Below are positions 1 to 7,753 of a stretch of 64,000 nucleotides of DNA, one piece after another. A program made the translations under genes and the position numbers. The stretch covers positions 7,130,001-7,194,000 of the forward strand of contig NZ_JARXYP010000002.1 of NCBI RefSeq assembly GCF_029893805.1. The letters are read 5' to 3'. Numbering within the stretch: position 1 is the first letter of the stretch; every line of letters starts with the position of its first letter. The DNA is from Streptomyces sp. SAI-135 (GTDB lineage Bacteria; Actinomycetota; Actinomycetes; Streptomycetales; Streptomycetaceae). A model generated the notes under the pieces. The model searched no databases. It worked only from the letters and a program-made list of their open reading frames with translations, and was not told the origin of the DNA.

Positions 1-575
1 CCCTCGGCGAGGGGGAGACGGGTGTCGAGGGCGGCGAGGAGGGGCCTGATCTCCTCGGGGGCCGGGGCGGTCGCGGTCAGGGACAGCAGGGGCGTGGTGG
101 GCAGGCCCGAGGCGGTGGGGTGCGGGGCGGCGCCCCAGTCGATGAGGAAGGGGACCAGACCGGAGGGGTGCTGGGTGTCGCCGTCCGTCAGACGCCACTC
201 CAGCAGGGTGCCGTCGGGACGGCGGCGGCTCATCGGGCGGATCTCCCCGGGGTCGTACCCGCGGGACCGGGCCGTGGCCACCGCCGCGTCCAGGTCGGGC
301 GGGCTGATCGCCCAGGCGACCGTGCGGGCGGCGCCGAGCGAGTCGACGTCGAAGGGGCGCGCGCCCGACGGCTCCGGCTGTTCCGGGTCGGGCCCGATGA
401 TCTCCAGATAGGAGGTGCCGCCCAGCGACACGAGATGGTTGCGGGTGCCCAGACCGACGTGCACCCCGCCCGGGACGGGGGCCACCCCGGTGCGCCGGGT
501 GAAGTCGTCGACCGTCGCCGCCAGGTCGGGGGTCGCGAGGACGAGATGGTCAAGGCGTGCGGGAATCGCGGTCAC
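1..575 (-). CDS. VOC/glyoxalase-like domain protein (3' part cut by window edge)
   Basis: Reading leftward from a GTG at 573-575, the translation starts VTAIPARLDHLVLATPDLAA and continues through motifs such as GVHVGLGTRNHLVSLG and SYLEIIGPDP, then runs open to base 1. This is the pattern of the glyoxalase-like (VOC superfamily) group: an N-terminal beta-alpha-beta-beta-beta module with a His near the start (RLDHLVLAT) and a Glu in YLEIIGPD that could be metal ligands. Family members include lyases, dioxygenases and binding proteins, so the substrate cannot be named. The gene is divergent from the ThuA-like gene at 648, with about 70 bases between the starts. The C-terminus lies outside the window. 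The family call is fairly secure; the function is unknown. Confidence 0.8.
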   Translation of the reverse strand, partial: MTAIPARLDHLVLATPDLAATVDDFTRRTGVAPVPGGVHVGLGTRNHLVSLGGTSYLEIIGPDPEQPEPSGARPFDVDSLGAARTVAWAISPPDLDAAVATARSRGYDPGEIRPMSRRRPDGTLLEWRLTDGDTQHPSGLVPFLIDWGAAPHPTASGLPTTPLLSLTATAPAPEEIRPLLAALDTRLPLAE

Positions 576-647
576 CGCGCCGAGGCTACGGCCCGCGCAC
601 CGCACGGTGGAACACCTGTACGGCGACACACCTCCTAGGCTCGGGTC

Positions 648-1307
648 ATGGCTCCCCGACTCCTCGTCCACACCCGCACCACCGCCTACCGCCACGACTC
701 CATCCCGGCCGCCGTCGACGCCGTCCGCGCCCTCGGCGACTTCGAGGTGGACGCGAGCGAGGACCCGGCGGCCCTGGAGCGGCCCCTCGACCGGTACGCC
801 GCCGTCGTCTTCCTCTCCACCAGCGGTGAGATCCTCACCCCGGCCGGGCGCGAGCGGCTGGCCGCCCACGTGGAGTCGGGCGGCGGGTTCGTCGGGGTGC
901 ACGCGGCCGCCTGCACCGAGTACACCTGGCCCCACTACGGCGAAATGCTGGGCGCCCGCTTCGACAGGCACCCCGCGTACCAGCCGGGCAGGATCCGCGT
1001 CGAGGACCGCGACCACCCGGCCACCCGACATCTGCCCGCCGTATGGGAGTTCACCGACGAGTGGTACGACTTCCGGACCAACCCCCGAGGCTCCGTCAGG
1101 GTGTTGGCGTGTGCCGACGAGTCGTCGTACGAAGGCGGCGGCATGGGCGCCGACCACCCGCTGGTGTGGTGCCGGGAGCAGGGCGCGGGCCGCGTCTTCT
1201 ACACCGCGCTCGGGCACGCGGCCGAGGCCTGGGCGGACCCCGGCTTCCGGGCCCATCTGCTGGGCGGGATCACCTGGGCGGCACGGCTGGAGGCGGGCAC
1301 CGGCTGA
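648..1307 (+). CDS. ThuA-like domain protein
   Basis: This 219-residue protein has the ThuA fold (class I glutamine-amidotransferase-like, PF06283), named for a trehalose-utilisation protein of rhizobia. Visible hallmarks are RLLVHTRTTAYRHDSI at the N-terminus, AAVVFLSTSGEIL, the nucleophile-elbow-like segment GGGFVGVHAAA (about residues 80-90), DHPATRHLP, and HPLVWCREQGAGRVFYTALGH near the C-terminus. It spans a complete ThuA domain with no signal peptide, so it is probably cytoplasmic. ThuA proteins often accompany sugar dehydrogenases or secreted carbohydrate enzymes, but the reaction is not firmly established. It is transcribed divergently from the VOC gene. The ATG is the first in-frame start and is preceded by a weak GC-rich ribosome site. 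Confidence 0.85.
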   Translation: MAPRLLVHTRTTAYRHDSIPAAVDAVRALGDFEVDASEDPAALERPLDRYAAVVFLSTSGEILTPAGRERLAAHVESGGGFVGVHAAACTEYTWPHYGEMLGARFDRHPAYQPGRIRVEDRDHPATRHLPAVWEFTDEWYDFRTNPRGSVRVLACADESSYEGGGMGADHPLVWCREQGAGRVFYTALGHAAEAWADPGFRAHLLGGITWAARLEAGTG

Positions 1308-1522
1308 CCCCGTCCCGTTCCGTCCCGGCAGGTCCCCGCACGGCCCGCGCTCCCGGACCACACCGCCGTACGCGGACCGGACCGTCCCCGGCCGGCCCGG
1401 GGACGCGAGCAGCTCTCGCCGTGCGCACCTCAGCCCTGTGAGGCTGTGCCCTGCCAAGCCAAGCGAGCCGCCCCAGGGGGAACCACGGGGGGAACCACGG
1501 CGGTTCGGAAAGGGAGACATCC

Positions 1523-2062
1523 ATGAGCATGCGCAAGCGGGCCGTCGCGATGACGACGGCCGCGTTGCTGGGGGCCGGGACGCTCGGCCTCGCCGTGGCG
1601 CCGGCGGCGGACGCGGCCTCGTACCACGGCATCGACGGCAACGGCGTCGTCAGCGACGACTGGCAGGACGAGGAGAACCTGAGCGTCGACGACTACGCCG
1701 ACAGCAACGCCACGGCCCTGTGGCAGTCCGTCCTGTACGCGGACGGCGCCAAGTGGCAGGACGAGGACGGCGACTGGCACAACTTCGGCAAGAGCCAGAT
1801 CGACGGCTCGTTCGGCCCGCAGACCGAGTCGGCCACCCAGTGGTGGCAGGAGCGCTACGGCCTTCAGGAGAACGACGGCGTGGTCACCGACCAGAGCTGG
1901 GAGTTCGCCCAGCAGTGGCTGCACGGCCCCGGTTCGGGCGGCGGCGTGCGCTACGACGGCGACCGGCGGGACGTCGACTTCAAGCGGGTCAGCGGCAAGT
2001 ACCGGGTGAAGCTCAAGGGCACCGGCCCCTGGCGGATCGCCTACTACGACCAGCGCGGCTGA
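1523..2062 (+). CDS. Secreted peptidoglycan-binding-like protein
   Basis: This is a 179-residue exported protein. The N-terminus (MSMRKRAVAMTT followed by a hydrophobic stretch ending VAPAADAAS) is a Sec signal peptide with probable cleavage after about residue 32. The mature part contains QIDGSFGPQTESATQWWQ, the core of a PG_binding_1 fold, and a following segment (GVVTDQSWEFAQQWL) that completes the repeat. The rest is rich in Asp and Trp. A Gly-rich linker (GPGSGGG) leads to a short C-terminal beta segment ending YYDQRG. No hydrolase domain is present, so it may simply bind the wall or be a small extracellular matrix protein. The start has a good ribosome site (AAGGGAG, 7-8 bases upstream). 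It converges with the HTH gene at 2096. Confidence 0.75.
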   Translation: MSMRKRAVAMTTAALLGAGTLGLAVAPAADAASYHGIDGNGVVSDDWQDEENLSVDDYADSNATALWQSVLYADGAKWQDEDGDWHNFGKSQIDGSFGPQTESATQWWQERYGLQENDGVVTDQSWEFAQQWLHGPGSGGGVRYDGDRRDVDFKRVSGKYRVKLKGTGPWRIAYYDQRG

Positions 2063-2095
2063 CCCTCGCCGACGGGGCAGCGGGCGGCCGCACGG

Positions 2096-2521
2096 TCACC
2101 CGCTCCCCGACGGCCACGCCCACAGCACCCCCGCCACCAGCAGCACGATGACCGCGAACGCGACGAGCGCCGCCGTACGCCACCGCCGGTACTCGACAGG
2201 AGCCGGGACCGGCACCGCCACCTGAGGCACCGCCACCTCGGACACCTTCGGGCCGTACGGCCAGACCGGGTCGGCCAGGTCCCACAGCGCCAGCAGCCGC
2301 GCCTGGTCCGCGCCCGCCACCCGGCACAGTGCCTGCACCGCTCCCCGGGGCGGCTGCTTGGCCCCGCTGAGATACCGCTGCCAGGACGACTTGCTGTAGG
2401 CGGTGCGCCGGGCCAGCTCGGCGAGGCTCAGATCGGTGCGGTCCTTGAGGTGCCGCAGTTGCTCGACGAGGTGCCGTGCCTCCCTCGGAAGCGAGTCCGG
2501 CAGCGGTCGCCAGCGCGTCAT
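2096..2521 (-). CDS. Helix-turn-helix protein with C-terminal transmembrane anchor
   Basis: The reading frame from the ATG at 2521 encodes 141 residues. Residues about 15-75 form an XRE-like HTH: LRHLKDRTDLSLAELARRTA then SKSSWQRYLSGAKQPP and ALCRVAGADQARLLALWDLA. A Pro/Val-rich linker precedes one C-terminal hydrophobic helix (TAALVAFAVIVLLVAGVLWAW), after which only PSGSG remains. This places the HTH in the cytoplasm with essentially no external domain. The ribosome site GGGGGAC lies 4-5 bases before the ATG. The architecture matches a Streptomyces family of membrane-tethered XRE proteins, and the longer relative at 53397 carries a real exported domain. The function is unknown. It lies tail-to-tail with the secreted PG-binding protein. 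Confidence 0.75.
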   Translation of the reverse strand: MTRWRPLPDSLPREARHLVEQLRHLKDRTDLSLAELARRTAYSKSSWQRYLSGAKQPPRGAVQALCRVAGADQARLLALWDLADPVWPYGPKVSEVAVPQVAVPVPAPVEYRRWRTAALVAFAVIVLLVAGVLWAWPSGSG

Positions 2522-2679
2522 GGTCGTCCCCCAAGTGCTCGCCGCCGCCCTGACCGGGACGGCGGCCCCCCTCCCCGCCGCAACGTTCGACGCCCGCCCG
2601 CCCCGGCCAGTTCCCCTCGCCCACGGATGACCGAAGCTGATCGAATCCGGCGGTGGGTGGCCCGTGCAGCGGTCGCCGG

Positions 2680-3723
2680 TCAGTCGCGCGGCGGGGCCGT
2701 GCTCGCCCGCTCCACCAGCCGCGTCGACAGCTCGGTACGGGTGCTCTCCGGTCGGTCGCCGTCCATCATGCGGACCAGCAGACGCAGGGCCGTCGCCGCC
2801 ATCTCCGACAGGGGCTGCCGGACCGTGGTGAGGGCCGGAGTGGTCCAGCGGGCCTCGGGGAGGTCGTCGAAGCCCACGACGCTGATGTCCTCGGGCACCC
2901 GCAGACCCCGTTCGGCCACGGCCTCGTAGACGCCGAGCGCCATGTGGTCGGAGCAGACGAAGACGGCGGTGGGCGGTTCGGGCAGATCGAGGAGCTCCAG
3001 CGTGCGGCGGCGGGCCGCGCTCTCGTCGGGGCCGGCGTGCCGGACGTACTCGGGACGCTGCCGTATGCCCGCCGAGGCGAGCGCGGAACGGTAGCCCGCC
3101 ACGCGCGCGCTGCTGCACATCCTGCGCTGGTGACCGGCCACGACCGCGATGCGCTCGTGGCCCAGGGCGAGCAGGTGCTCGGTCGCCGTCACCCCGCCCT
3201 GCCAGTTCGCCGCCCCCACCGAGACCACGCCCGCCGGCGGCTCCAGGAGCGGGTCGATGAGGACGTAGGGGATGCGGTGCTGGTCCAGCCAGCCGTACTG
3301 CGGGGGCGACAGTTCGGCCAGGTTGAACAGCACTCCGGAGGAGCCGCGTGCGGTGAGCTTGTCCATCCAGCCGCGGTCCGGGCGTCCCGCCCGGATCCGG
3401 GGCAGCCCGGCCGAGACCACCACCTCCAGGCCCGCGTCGTGGGCGGCCGCCTCGACGCCGTGCAGCACCGCTCCCGACCAGGAGGTCTCCAGCGAGTGCA
3501 CGACCAGGTCGACGAGCCCGGACGACTTCGCCGCGTCGAACCTCGGTCTGCGCACATAGCCCAGCCGGTCCAGTGCCTCGGTGACCCGGCGGCGGGTCTC
3601 GGGGGCCACGTCCTCGCGGCCGTTGACCACCTTGGAGGCGGTCGGCACGGACACGCCCGCCTCCCGGGCCACGACCGCCAGCGTGGGACCGGCCGCCACG
3701 CTCGCACTCCCCGTGCGGACCAT
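2680..3723 (-). CDS. LacI-family transcriptional regulator
   Basis: This 347-residue LacI/GalR repressor has an N-terminal HTH (TLAVVAREAGVSVPTASKVV, residues about 14-33) with the hinge helix region GREDVAPETRRRVTEALDRLGY. A type I periplasmic-binding-protein-like sensor domain follows, with FNLAELSPPQYGWL, HLLALGHERIAVVAGH, VFVCSDHMALGVYEA and DISVVGFDDLPEA; the last two are standard LacI landmarks. The domain usually binds a sugar or oligosaccharide. Its own promoter region contains the palindrome AAGCGCTT (3785-3792), consistent with autoregulation, and the same box occurs between the rhamnogalacturonan lyase and acetylesterase genes (12056-12063). It probably controls the surrounding pectin/arabinogalactan genes; the effector is not known. 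Confidence 0.9.
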   Translation of the reverse strand: MVRTGSASVAAGPTLAVVAREAGVSVPTASKVVNGREDVAPETRRRVTEALDRLGYVRRPRFDAAKSSGLVDLVVHSLETSWSGAVLHGVEAAAHDAGLEVVVSAGLPRIRAGRPDRGWMDKLTARGSSGVLFNLAELSPPQYGWLDQHRIPYVLIDPLLEPPAGVVSVGAANWQGGVTATEHLLALGHERIAVVAGHQRRMCSSARVAGYRSALASAGIRQRPEYVRHAGPDESAARRRTLELLDLPEPPTAVFVCSDHMALGVYEAVAERGLRVPEDISVVGFDDLPEARWTTPALTTVRQPLSEMAATALRLLVRMMDGDRPESTRTELSTRLVERASTAPPRD

Positions 3724-3781
3724 CGGGAACCACCTCTCCGGCCCGCCCGAGGGCCATGAAAGTTTCGACCAGCGTGGAAAC

Positions 3782-3795
3782 AGTAAGCGCTTCCT
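3782..3795. promoter_or_regulatory. Candidate LacI-type operator upstream of the LacI gene
   Basis: The perfect 8-bp palindrome AAGCGCTT at 3785-3792 (context AGTAAGCGCTTCCT) lies about 60 bases upstream of the LacI start. It matches the AAnCGnTT core typical of LacI-family sites. The same octamer recurs at 12056-12063. The assignment to this regulator is inference. Confidence 0.5.
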
Positions 3796-3879
3796 ACCCT
3801 AGGTTCGCCCGCTGGAGTCGGGAAGAGGTCGGGCTTGGCGGGTCCGCGGGTCCCCGGACTTTCGAAACGTCGAACGCTG

Positions 3880-4083
3880 AACGCCGCCCGCGGCTCGGAC
3901 GGGACCCGGTGAAGGTGGCTGTGAAGGTCGCGTCGACCAGATCCACGGCGTGGATTCCGGCCATCGCTCCCGCGAACCGGAGCCTGAACCCGTCGTCGTC
4001 GGAGAGGCGGGTGAGTCCAGCTCCGGGCCGACGGGCGTCCATGTGCCGTCCGCGCCCGGGTGTCGGAAACGAGCCACCCGCCC
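3880..4083 (-). pseudogene. Remnant of a glycoside hydrolase (GH43 type) C-terminal domain
   Basis: Two minus-strand frames together spell the end of a beta-xylosidase/arabinofuranosidase-like C-terminal beta-sandwich. One frame gives VARFRHPGADGTWTPVGPEL (about 4080-4020). The other gives LTRLSDDDGFRLRFAGAMAG and IHAVDLVDATFTATFTG (about 4018-3900). The order and spacing match the pattern dGtWtpvGp...LSDD.g..LrFtGA..Gi...DL...FtAdFtG known from GH43 C-terminal domains. The frame changes by one base near 4015-4019, consistent with a single-base deletion. No catalytic domain is present upstream (4084-4238), so this is a broken 3' fragment. The neighbouring LacI and esterase genes may once have flanked an intact GH43 gene. 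The family assignment is by eye. Confidence 0.55.
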
Positions 4084-4103
4084 CTCGCTGGGGCTCCCGG
4101 CGT

Positions 4104-4115
4104 GAAGGCGCTTTC
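4104..4115. promoter_or_regulatory. Weak LacI-like palindrome upstream of the esterase gene
   Basis: GAAGGCGCTTTC is a 12-bp near-palindrome (one mismatch from GAAAGCGCTTTC) lying about 125 bases before the esterase start at 4239. It resembles the AAGCGCTT boxes at 3785 and 12056. It may be a further operator of the same regulator but could be chance. Confidence 0.25.
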
Positions 4116-4238
4116 TGCGTCCGCCTCGTCCCACGCCGTACGCCAAGCAGCCCCCGCACCACGCTCTGCACCGGAATACGGAGCCGACATGTGGTGCTCT
4201 GTTGTTCACGGTGCAGTAGCGCGTGAGGAGGCCGGCGG

Positions 4239-5825
4239 ATGACAGCAGTCCAGGCGGACCCCGTGGTCGGCACGCCGTACGGGCGGGTACGCGGCCGGTA
4301 CGAGAACCAGGTCGCGGTGTTCCGGGGCATCCCCTACGCGGCCCCGCCCTTCGGCCCCCGCCGGTTCCGGCCGCCGGAGCCGCCCGAGCGCTGGGACGGG
4401 GTGCGCGACACGGTCGCCTTCGGGCCGACGGCGCCGAAACCGCCGTACTCCGAGGCCTTCGCGCAGTACCTCTCCGACCCCTTCGTGCCCGGCGACGACT
4501 GCCTCAACCTCAACGTGTGGACGCCCGAGCCCGGACCGGGGGCCCGGCTGCCGGTCCTGGTGTGGCTGCACGGCGGCGCACTGACCAGGGGGTCCTCCGC
4601 GGTGCCGGTGTACGACGGGCACGCCTTCGCCCGGGACGGCATCGTGTTCGTCTCGGTGAACTACCGGCTCGGCGTCGAGGGCTACGGCCTCTTCCCGGAC
4701 ACCCCCGCCAACCCGGGTCTGCGCGACCAGCTCGCCGCGCTGCAGTGGGTCCACGAGGCGATCGGGGCCTTCGGCGGCGACCCGGCGCGCGTCACGCTGG
4801 CCGGGCAGTCGGCCGGCGCCATCAGCGCCGGCGCCCTGCTGGCCTCCCCGCAGGCCCAGGGACTGTTCCGGCGGGCGGTCCTGCAGAGCGGGCCGCCCGA
4901 GGCGGGCGACCGCGACAAGGTACGGCGGATGGTGCGCCGCATGGCCACCCGGCTGAAGGTCCCCGCCACCGCCGCGGCCTTCGCCGAGGTCGACCGTGAC
5001 CTGCTGCTGCGCACCCAGGCCGAGGTGGGCCGGCTCAGCAGCCCGGTCCTCGGCGGACCGGCGTTCGGGATCGTGGTCGACGGCGACCTCGTGCCGCGCG
5101 ACCCCCTGGAGGCGCTCACCGAGCCCGGCGCCGGCCTCGCGAAGGACGTCGACCTCATGCTGGGCTGGACCAGCGAGGAGTACCGCCTCTGGCTCGTCCC
5201 GGGAGGTCTGCTGGAGCGGGTCGACCGGCTCGGCCCGGTCGCCCTCGCCGGTGCCATGGCCCGCTGCCACTGCGGCTCCGAGGTGGTCCGCGGCTACCGC
5301 GCCCTGCACCCCGGAGCCGGTACCGCCGAGATCGTCGGCCAGATGGTCACCGACCACCTGCTCCGCATCCCCCTGCACCGCCTCGCCGAGGCCCGCCCCG
5401 GCTCGTCTTACCTCTACGAGTTCGCCTGGCCCTCGAACCTGCCGCAACTCGGCGCCTGCCACGCCCTCGAGCTGGGCTTCGTCTTCGACACCGGGAACAC
5501 CCCCGAGTCGGCCAAGCTCGCGGGCGAGGGCGCCCCGACCGAGCTCGCCGACGCCATGCACGGGGCCTGGGTGCGCTTCGTCGCCGACGGCGACCCCGGC
5601 TGGCAGCCCTGGGACGCCACCCACCCCGTGCAGATCTTCGGCAAGGGCGACCCCCACCTCGCGTCCGGCCCTCGGGACGGCGATTTCGCGGTGTGGACGG
5701 CGGACCCGACCACCGAGCGGACGGCGCCCGTGTCGGAACCGGCTGAGGGCTGGCCCGCGCGGACCGCGGAGCTGCGGTCGGTCGTACGACGGCTGAGGCG
5801 CTCGGGCCTGGCCCGGCGTCACTGA
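4239..5825 (+). CDS. Type-B carboxylesterase/lipase family protein
   Basis: This 528-residue alpha/beta hydrolase is of the carboxylesterase type-B (COesterase, PF00135) family, hydrolysing carboxylic esters. Landmarks in order are GTPYGRVRGRYENQVAVFRG, IPYAAPPFGPRRF, EDCLNLN-like DDCLNLNVWTP, the oxyanion loop VLVWLHGGA, SVNYRLG, and the nucleophile elbow GQSAGA with Ser191. The usual family form is GESAG, so Gln replaces Glu. A charge-relay Glu is likely in WTSEEYRLW and the catalytic His in ACHALELGFVFD. No signal peptide is visible, so it is probably cytoplasmic. The ribosome site GAGGAGGCCGGCGG precedes the ATG. Context suggests deacylation of plant-derived esters, which is an inference. 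Its last 45 codons are part of the 229-bp tandem repeat that continues downstream. Confidence 0.88.
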   Translation: MTAVQADPVVGTPYGRVRGRYENQVAVFRGIPYAAPPFGPRRFRPPEPPERWDGVRDTVAFGPTAPKPPYSEAFAQYLSDPFVPGDDCLNLNVWTPEPGPGARLPVLVWLHGGALTRGSSAVPVYDGHAFARDGIVFVSVNYRLGVEGYGLFPDTPANPGLRDQLAALQWVHEAIGAFGGDPARVTLAGQSAGAISAGALLASPQAQGLFRRAVLQSGPPEAGDRDKVRRMVRRMATRLKVPATAAAFAEVDRDLLLRTQAEVGRLSSPVLGGPAFGIVVDGDLVPRDPLEALTEPGAGLAKDVDLMLGWTSEEYRLWLVPGGLLERVDRLGPVALAGAMARCHCGSEVVRGYRALHPGAGTAEIVGQMVTDHLLRIPLHRLAEARPGSSYLYEFAWPSNLPQLGACHALELGFVFDTGNTPESAKLAGEGAPTELADAMHGAWVRFVADGDPGWQPWDATHPVQIFGKGDPHLASGPRDGDFAVWTADPTTERTAPVSEPAEGWPARTAELRSVVRRLRRSGLARRH

Positions 5826-6362
5826 CGGCGACCGCGGTCGGCCCCTGGGACGGTGGCGTCCCTTCGGGGGCGCGGGGAAGTGTGCGGGCGGCCATGACGA
5901 CGGCTGTAGCCGCTTCGCGGTGTGGACGGCGGACCCGACCACCGGGCGGACGGCGCCCGTGTCGGAACCGGCTGAGGGCTGGCCCGCGCGGACCGCGGAG
6001 CTGCGGTCGGTCGTGCGACGGCTGAGGCGCTCGGGCCTGGCCCGGCGTCACTGACGGCGACCGCGCTCGGCCCCCGGGACGGTGGCGTCCCTTCGGGGGC
6101 GCGGGGAAGTGTGCGGGCGGCCATGACGACGGCCGTAGCCGCTTCGTGGTGTGGACGGCGGACCCGACCACCGGGCGGACGGCGCCCGTGTCGGAACCGG
6201 CTGAGGGCTGGCCCGCGCGGACCGCGGAGCTGCGGTCGGTCGTACGACGGCTGAGGCGCTCGGGCCTGGCCCGGCGTCACTGACGGCGACCGCGGTCGGC
6301 CCCTGGGACGGAGGCGCGGGGGACTGTGCGAGCGAGCGGCCACGGCGACGGCCGCAGCCGCA
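5691..6362. repeat. 229-bp tandem repeat, three copies (the last diverged)
   Basis: Copy 1 is 5691-5919, copy 2 is 5920-6148 and copy 3 starts at 6149 and is recognisable to about 6362. Each unit begins with the esterase C-terminal coding sequence (VWTADPTT...RSGLARRH then TGA) and ends with about 90 bp of downstream sequence. Copies 1 and 2 are nearly identical. They differ at a few bases, for example GAG versus GGG in the codon after ACC and TACGAC versus TGCGAC. Copy 3 loses about 15 bp after GGGACGG near 6310. A short shared stretch, TTCGCGGTGTGG, sits at the first junction. The two extra copies have no start codon and are not genes; they look like a recent tandem duplication. Confidence 0.9.
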
Positions 6363-6404
6363 GGACGACCGGATCCCCTCGGCGAGCGGGCGTACCGGCC
6401 CCCG

Positions 6405-7346
6405 CTACCGCACCGCCCCCGCGATACCGGAGATCGCCTCGGGCCCCACCCGGCAGCACCCCCCGATCAGCCGCGCTCCCGCCTGCCGCCACCCCGAGAC
6501 CTCCTCCGGGGTGAACGTGGAGCTGCCCTCCCAGCGCCGCGCCCCCGCGTCCCAGGTCTCCCCGCTGTTGGGATAGACGACGACCGGCTTGCCGGTGACC
6601 CGCGCGGCGATCCCGATCGCGCTGTCCACGTCCCCGGGGACACAGCAGTTGACGCCGACCGCGACGACCTCGTCCGCGTCGGCGGCCAGGGCGAACGCCT
6701 CCTCCAGCGGCTGCCCCGCACGGGTGCGGCCGCCCGCGACGGAGTAGGAGAGCCAGGCCGGGACACCGAGACCGCGGACCGCCCGGAGCAGCGCCTCGGC
6801 CTCGTCGGCGTCCGGGATCGTCTCCAGCGCCAGGACGTCGGGCACGGCCGCCGCCAGCACCTCGAGCCGGGGCCGGTGGAACGCCTCCAGCTCGGCCACG
6901 CTCAGCCCGTAGCGGCCCCGGTACTCCGAGCCGTCCGCGAGCATCGCGCCGTACGGTCCGACCGAGGCGGCCACGTACAGCGGCCGCCGTACTCCGTTCG
7001 CCTTCGCCCGGCGGGTCGCCTCCCGCGCCAGCCCGACGCTCAGGGCGAGCAGCTCGGCCGCCCGCTCGCGCCCGATCCCGCGCTTGCCGAACCCCTCGAA
7101 GGTGGCCTGGTAGCTGGAGGTGATCGCCACGTCGGCGCCCGCCTCGTAGTACGCGAGATGCGCTTCGGTGATCGCCTCGGGCCGCTCCGCGAGCAGCCGC
7201 GCCGACCACAGCTCGTCGCTCAGGTCGTGTCCGGCGGACTCCAGCTGGTTGGACATTCCGCCGTCGAGCACGACCGGGCCGGCCGCGAGGGCTTCGGCGA
7301 AGGGGCGGGCGAGGGCGGCGGGGACTTCCGGGGTGTCGCGGGTCAT
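6405..7346 (-). CDS. mmuM: Homocysteine S-methyltransferase
   Basis: This 313-residue zinc-dependent S-methyltransferase is of the MmuM/Hmt type, which transfers a methyl group from S-methylmethionine (or S-adenosylmethionine) to homocysteine to give methionine. The N-terminal barrel strand GPVVLDGGMSNQLE, TSSYQATFEGF, YVAASVGPYGAMLADGSEY, LALETIPDADEAEALL, the first zinc Cys in AVGVNCC and the paired zinc Cys in the C-terminal GGCCRVGP are all present. Its length matches the stand-alone cytosolic enzymes rather than MetH. It sits alone between the tandem repeat and the GH43 gene and does not look part of the polysaccharide locus. The ATG lacks a strong ribosome site. Confidence 0.92.
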   Translation of the reverse strand: MTRDTPEVPAALARPFAEALAAGPVVLDGGMSNQLESAGHDLSDELWSARLLAERPEAITEAHLAYYEAGADVAITSSYQATFEGFGKRGIGRERAAELLALSVGLAREATRRAKANGVRRPLYVAASVGPYGAMLADGSEYRGRYGLSVAELEAFHRPRLEVLAAAVPDVLALETIPDADEAEALLRAVRGLGVPAWLSYSVAGGRTRAGQPLEEAFALAADADEVVAVGVNCCVPGDVDSAIGIAARVTGKPVVVYPNSGETWDAGARRWEGSSTFTPEEVSGWRQAGARLIGGCCRVGPEAISGIAGAVR

Positions 7347-7753
7347 GCCCCGACGCTAACCGAAGGCACGTCGGCCGGCCCCGCCTGTCCGGTCCGCGAA
7401 CACCGGGACCGGTATGTGGGCACCCAGGCCCTCGGGGCCCGGTCGTTCAGTGTGTCGCGTGGCGGCCGGCTCGGCGCTGCCCGCCCCGTCCCCTGACCGT
7501 CGGCGCGTCCACCAGGCCGCCCGGCAGGCCCAGCACGAGGACGTACGGCCACCAGTCCAGCCCTCCGGCCACCTCACCCGTGGCGCGGGGCGCCGCGGAA
7601 TCAACCGTCGGCAGAAAGCGCGTTCTCCCGATCGCGTCCGACCCGTTGACCTCCTGGTTCCCCAGCCGTACCTTTCGGCTGTTCGCAATCACAACAGATG
7701 TTCTCAATATCGAACATCGCTCTCAGGACACCCCCACCCGAGAGGCAGTCCGT
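7347..7753. other. Intergenic region before the GH43 operon, with candidate operators
   Basis: About 400 bases without a convincing gene separate the methyltransferase from the GH43 pair. They contain GAAAGCGCGTTC (7614-7625), similar to the LacI-type boxes elsewhere, and a clear inverted repeat at 7697-7718. The AT content rises sharply at 7680-7720, as expected of a promoter. A minus-strand open frame (7447-7707) encodes a short hydrophobic stretch but has no ribosome site or family resemblance I can name. Confidence 0.5.
7697..7718. promoter_or_regulatory. Inverted repeat GATGTTC-N8-GAACATC, probable operator
   Basis: A perfect 7-bp inverted repeat with an 8-bp AT-rich spacer (TCAATATC) lies 36 bases before the GH43 start codon, in the only AT-rich stretch of the region. 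The position overlaps where a promoter or transcription start would be. The cognate regulator is unknown. It does not resemble the AAGCGCTT boxes, so a second regulator may act here. Confidence 0.5.

Noticed and set aside
5920-6362. Extra esterase C-terminal copies as additional genes
   Set aside because: They have no start codon or ribosome site and are short repeats of the real 3' end.
7447-7707. Small minus-strand frame with a hydrophobic WWPYVLVLGLPGG stretch before the GH43 gene
   Set aside because: It has no ribosome site or recognisable family, and it lies across the probable promoter. It could be a permease relic but the evidence is too thin.
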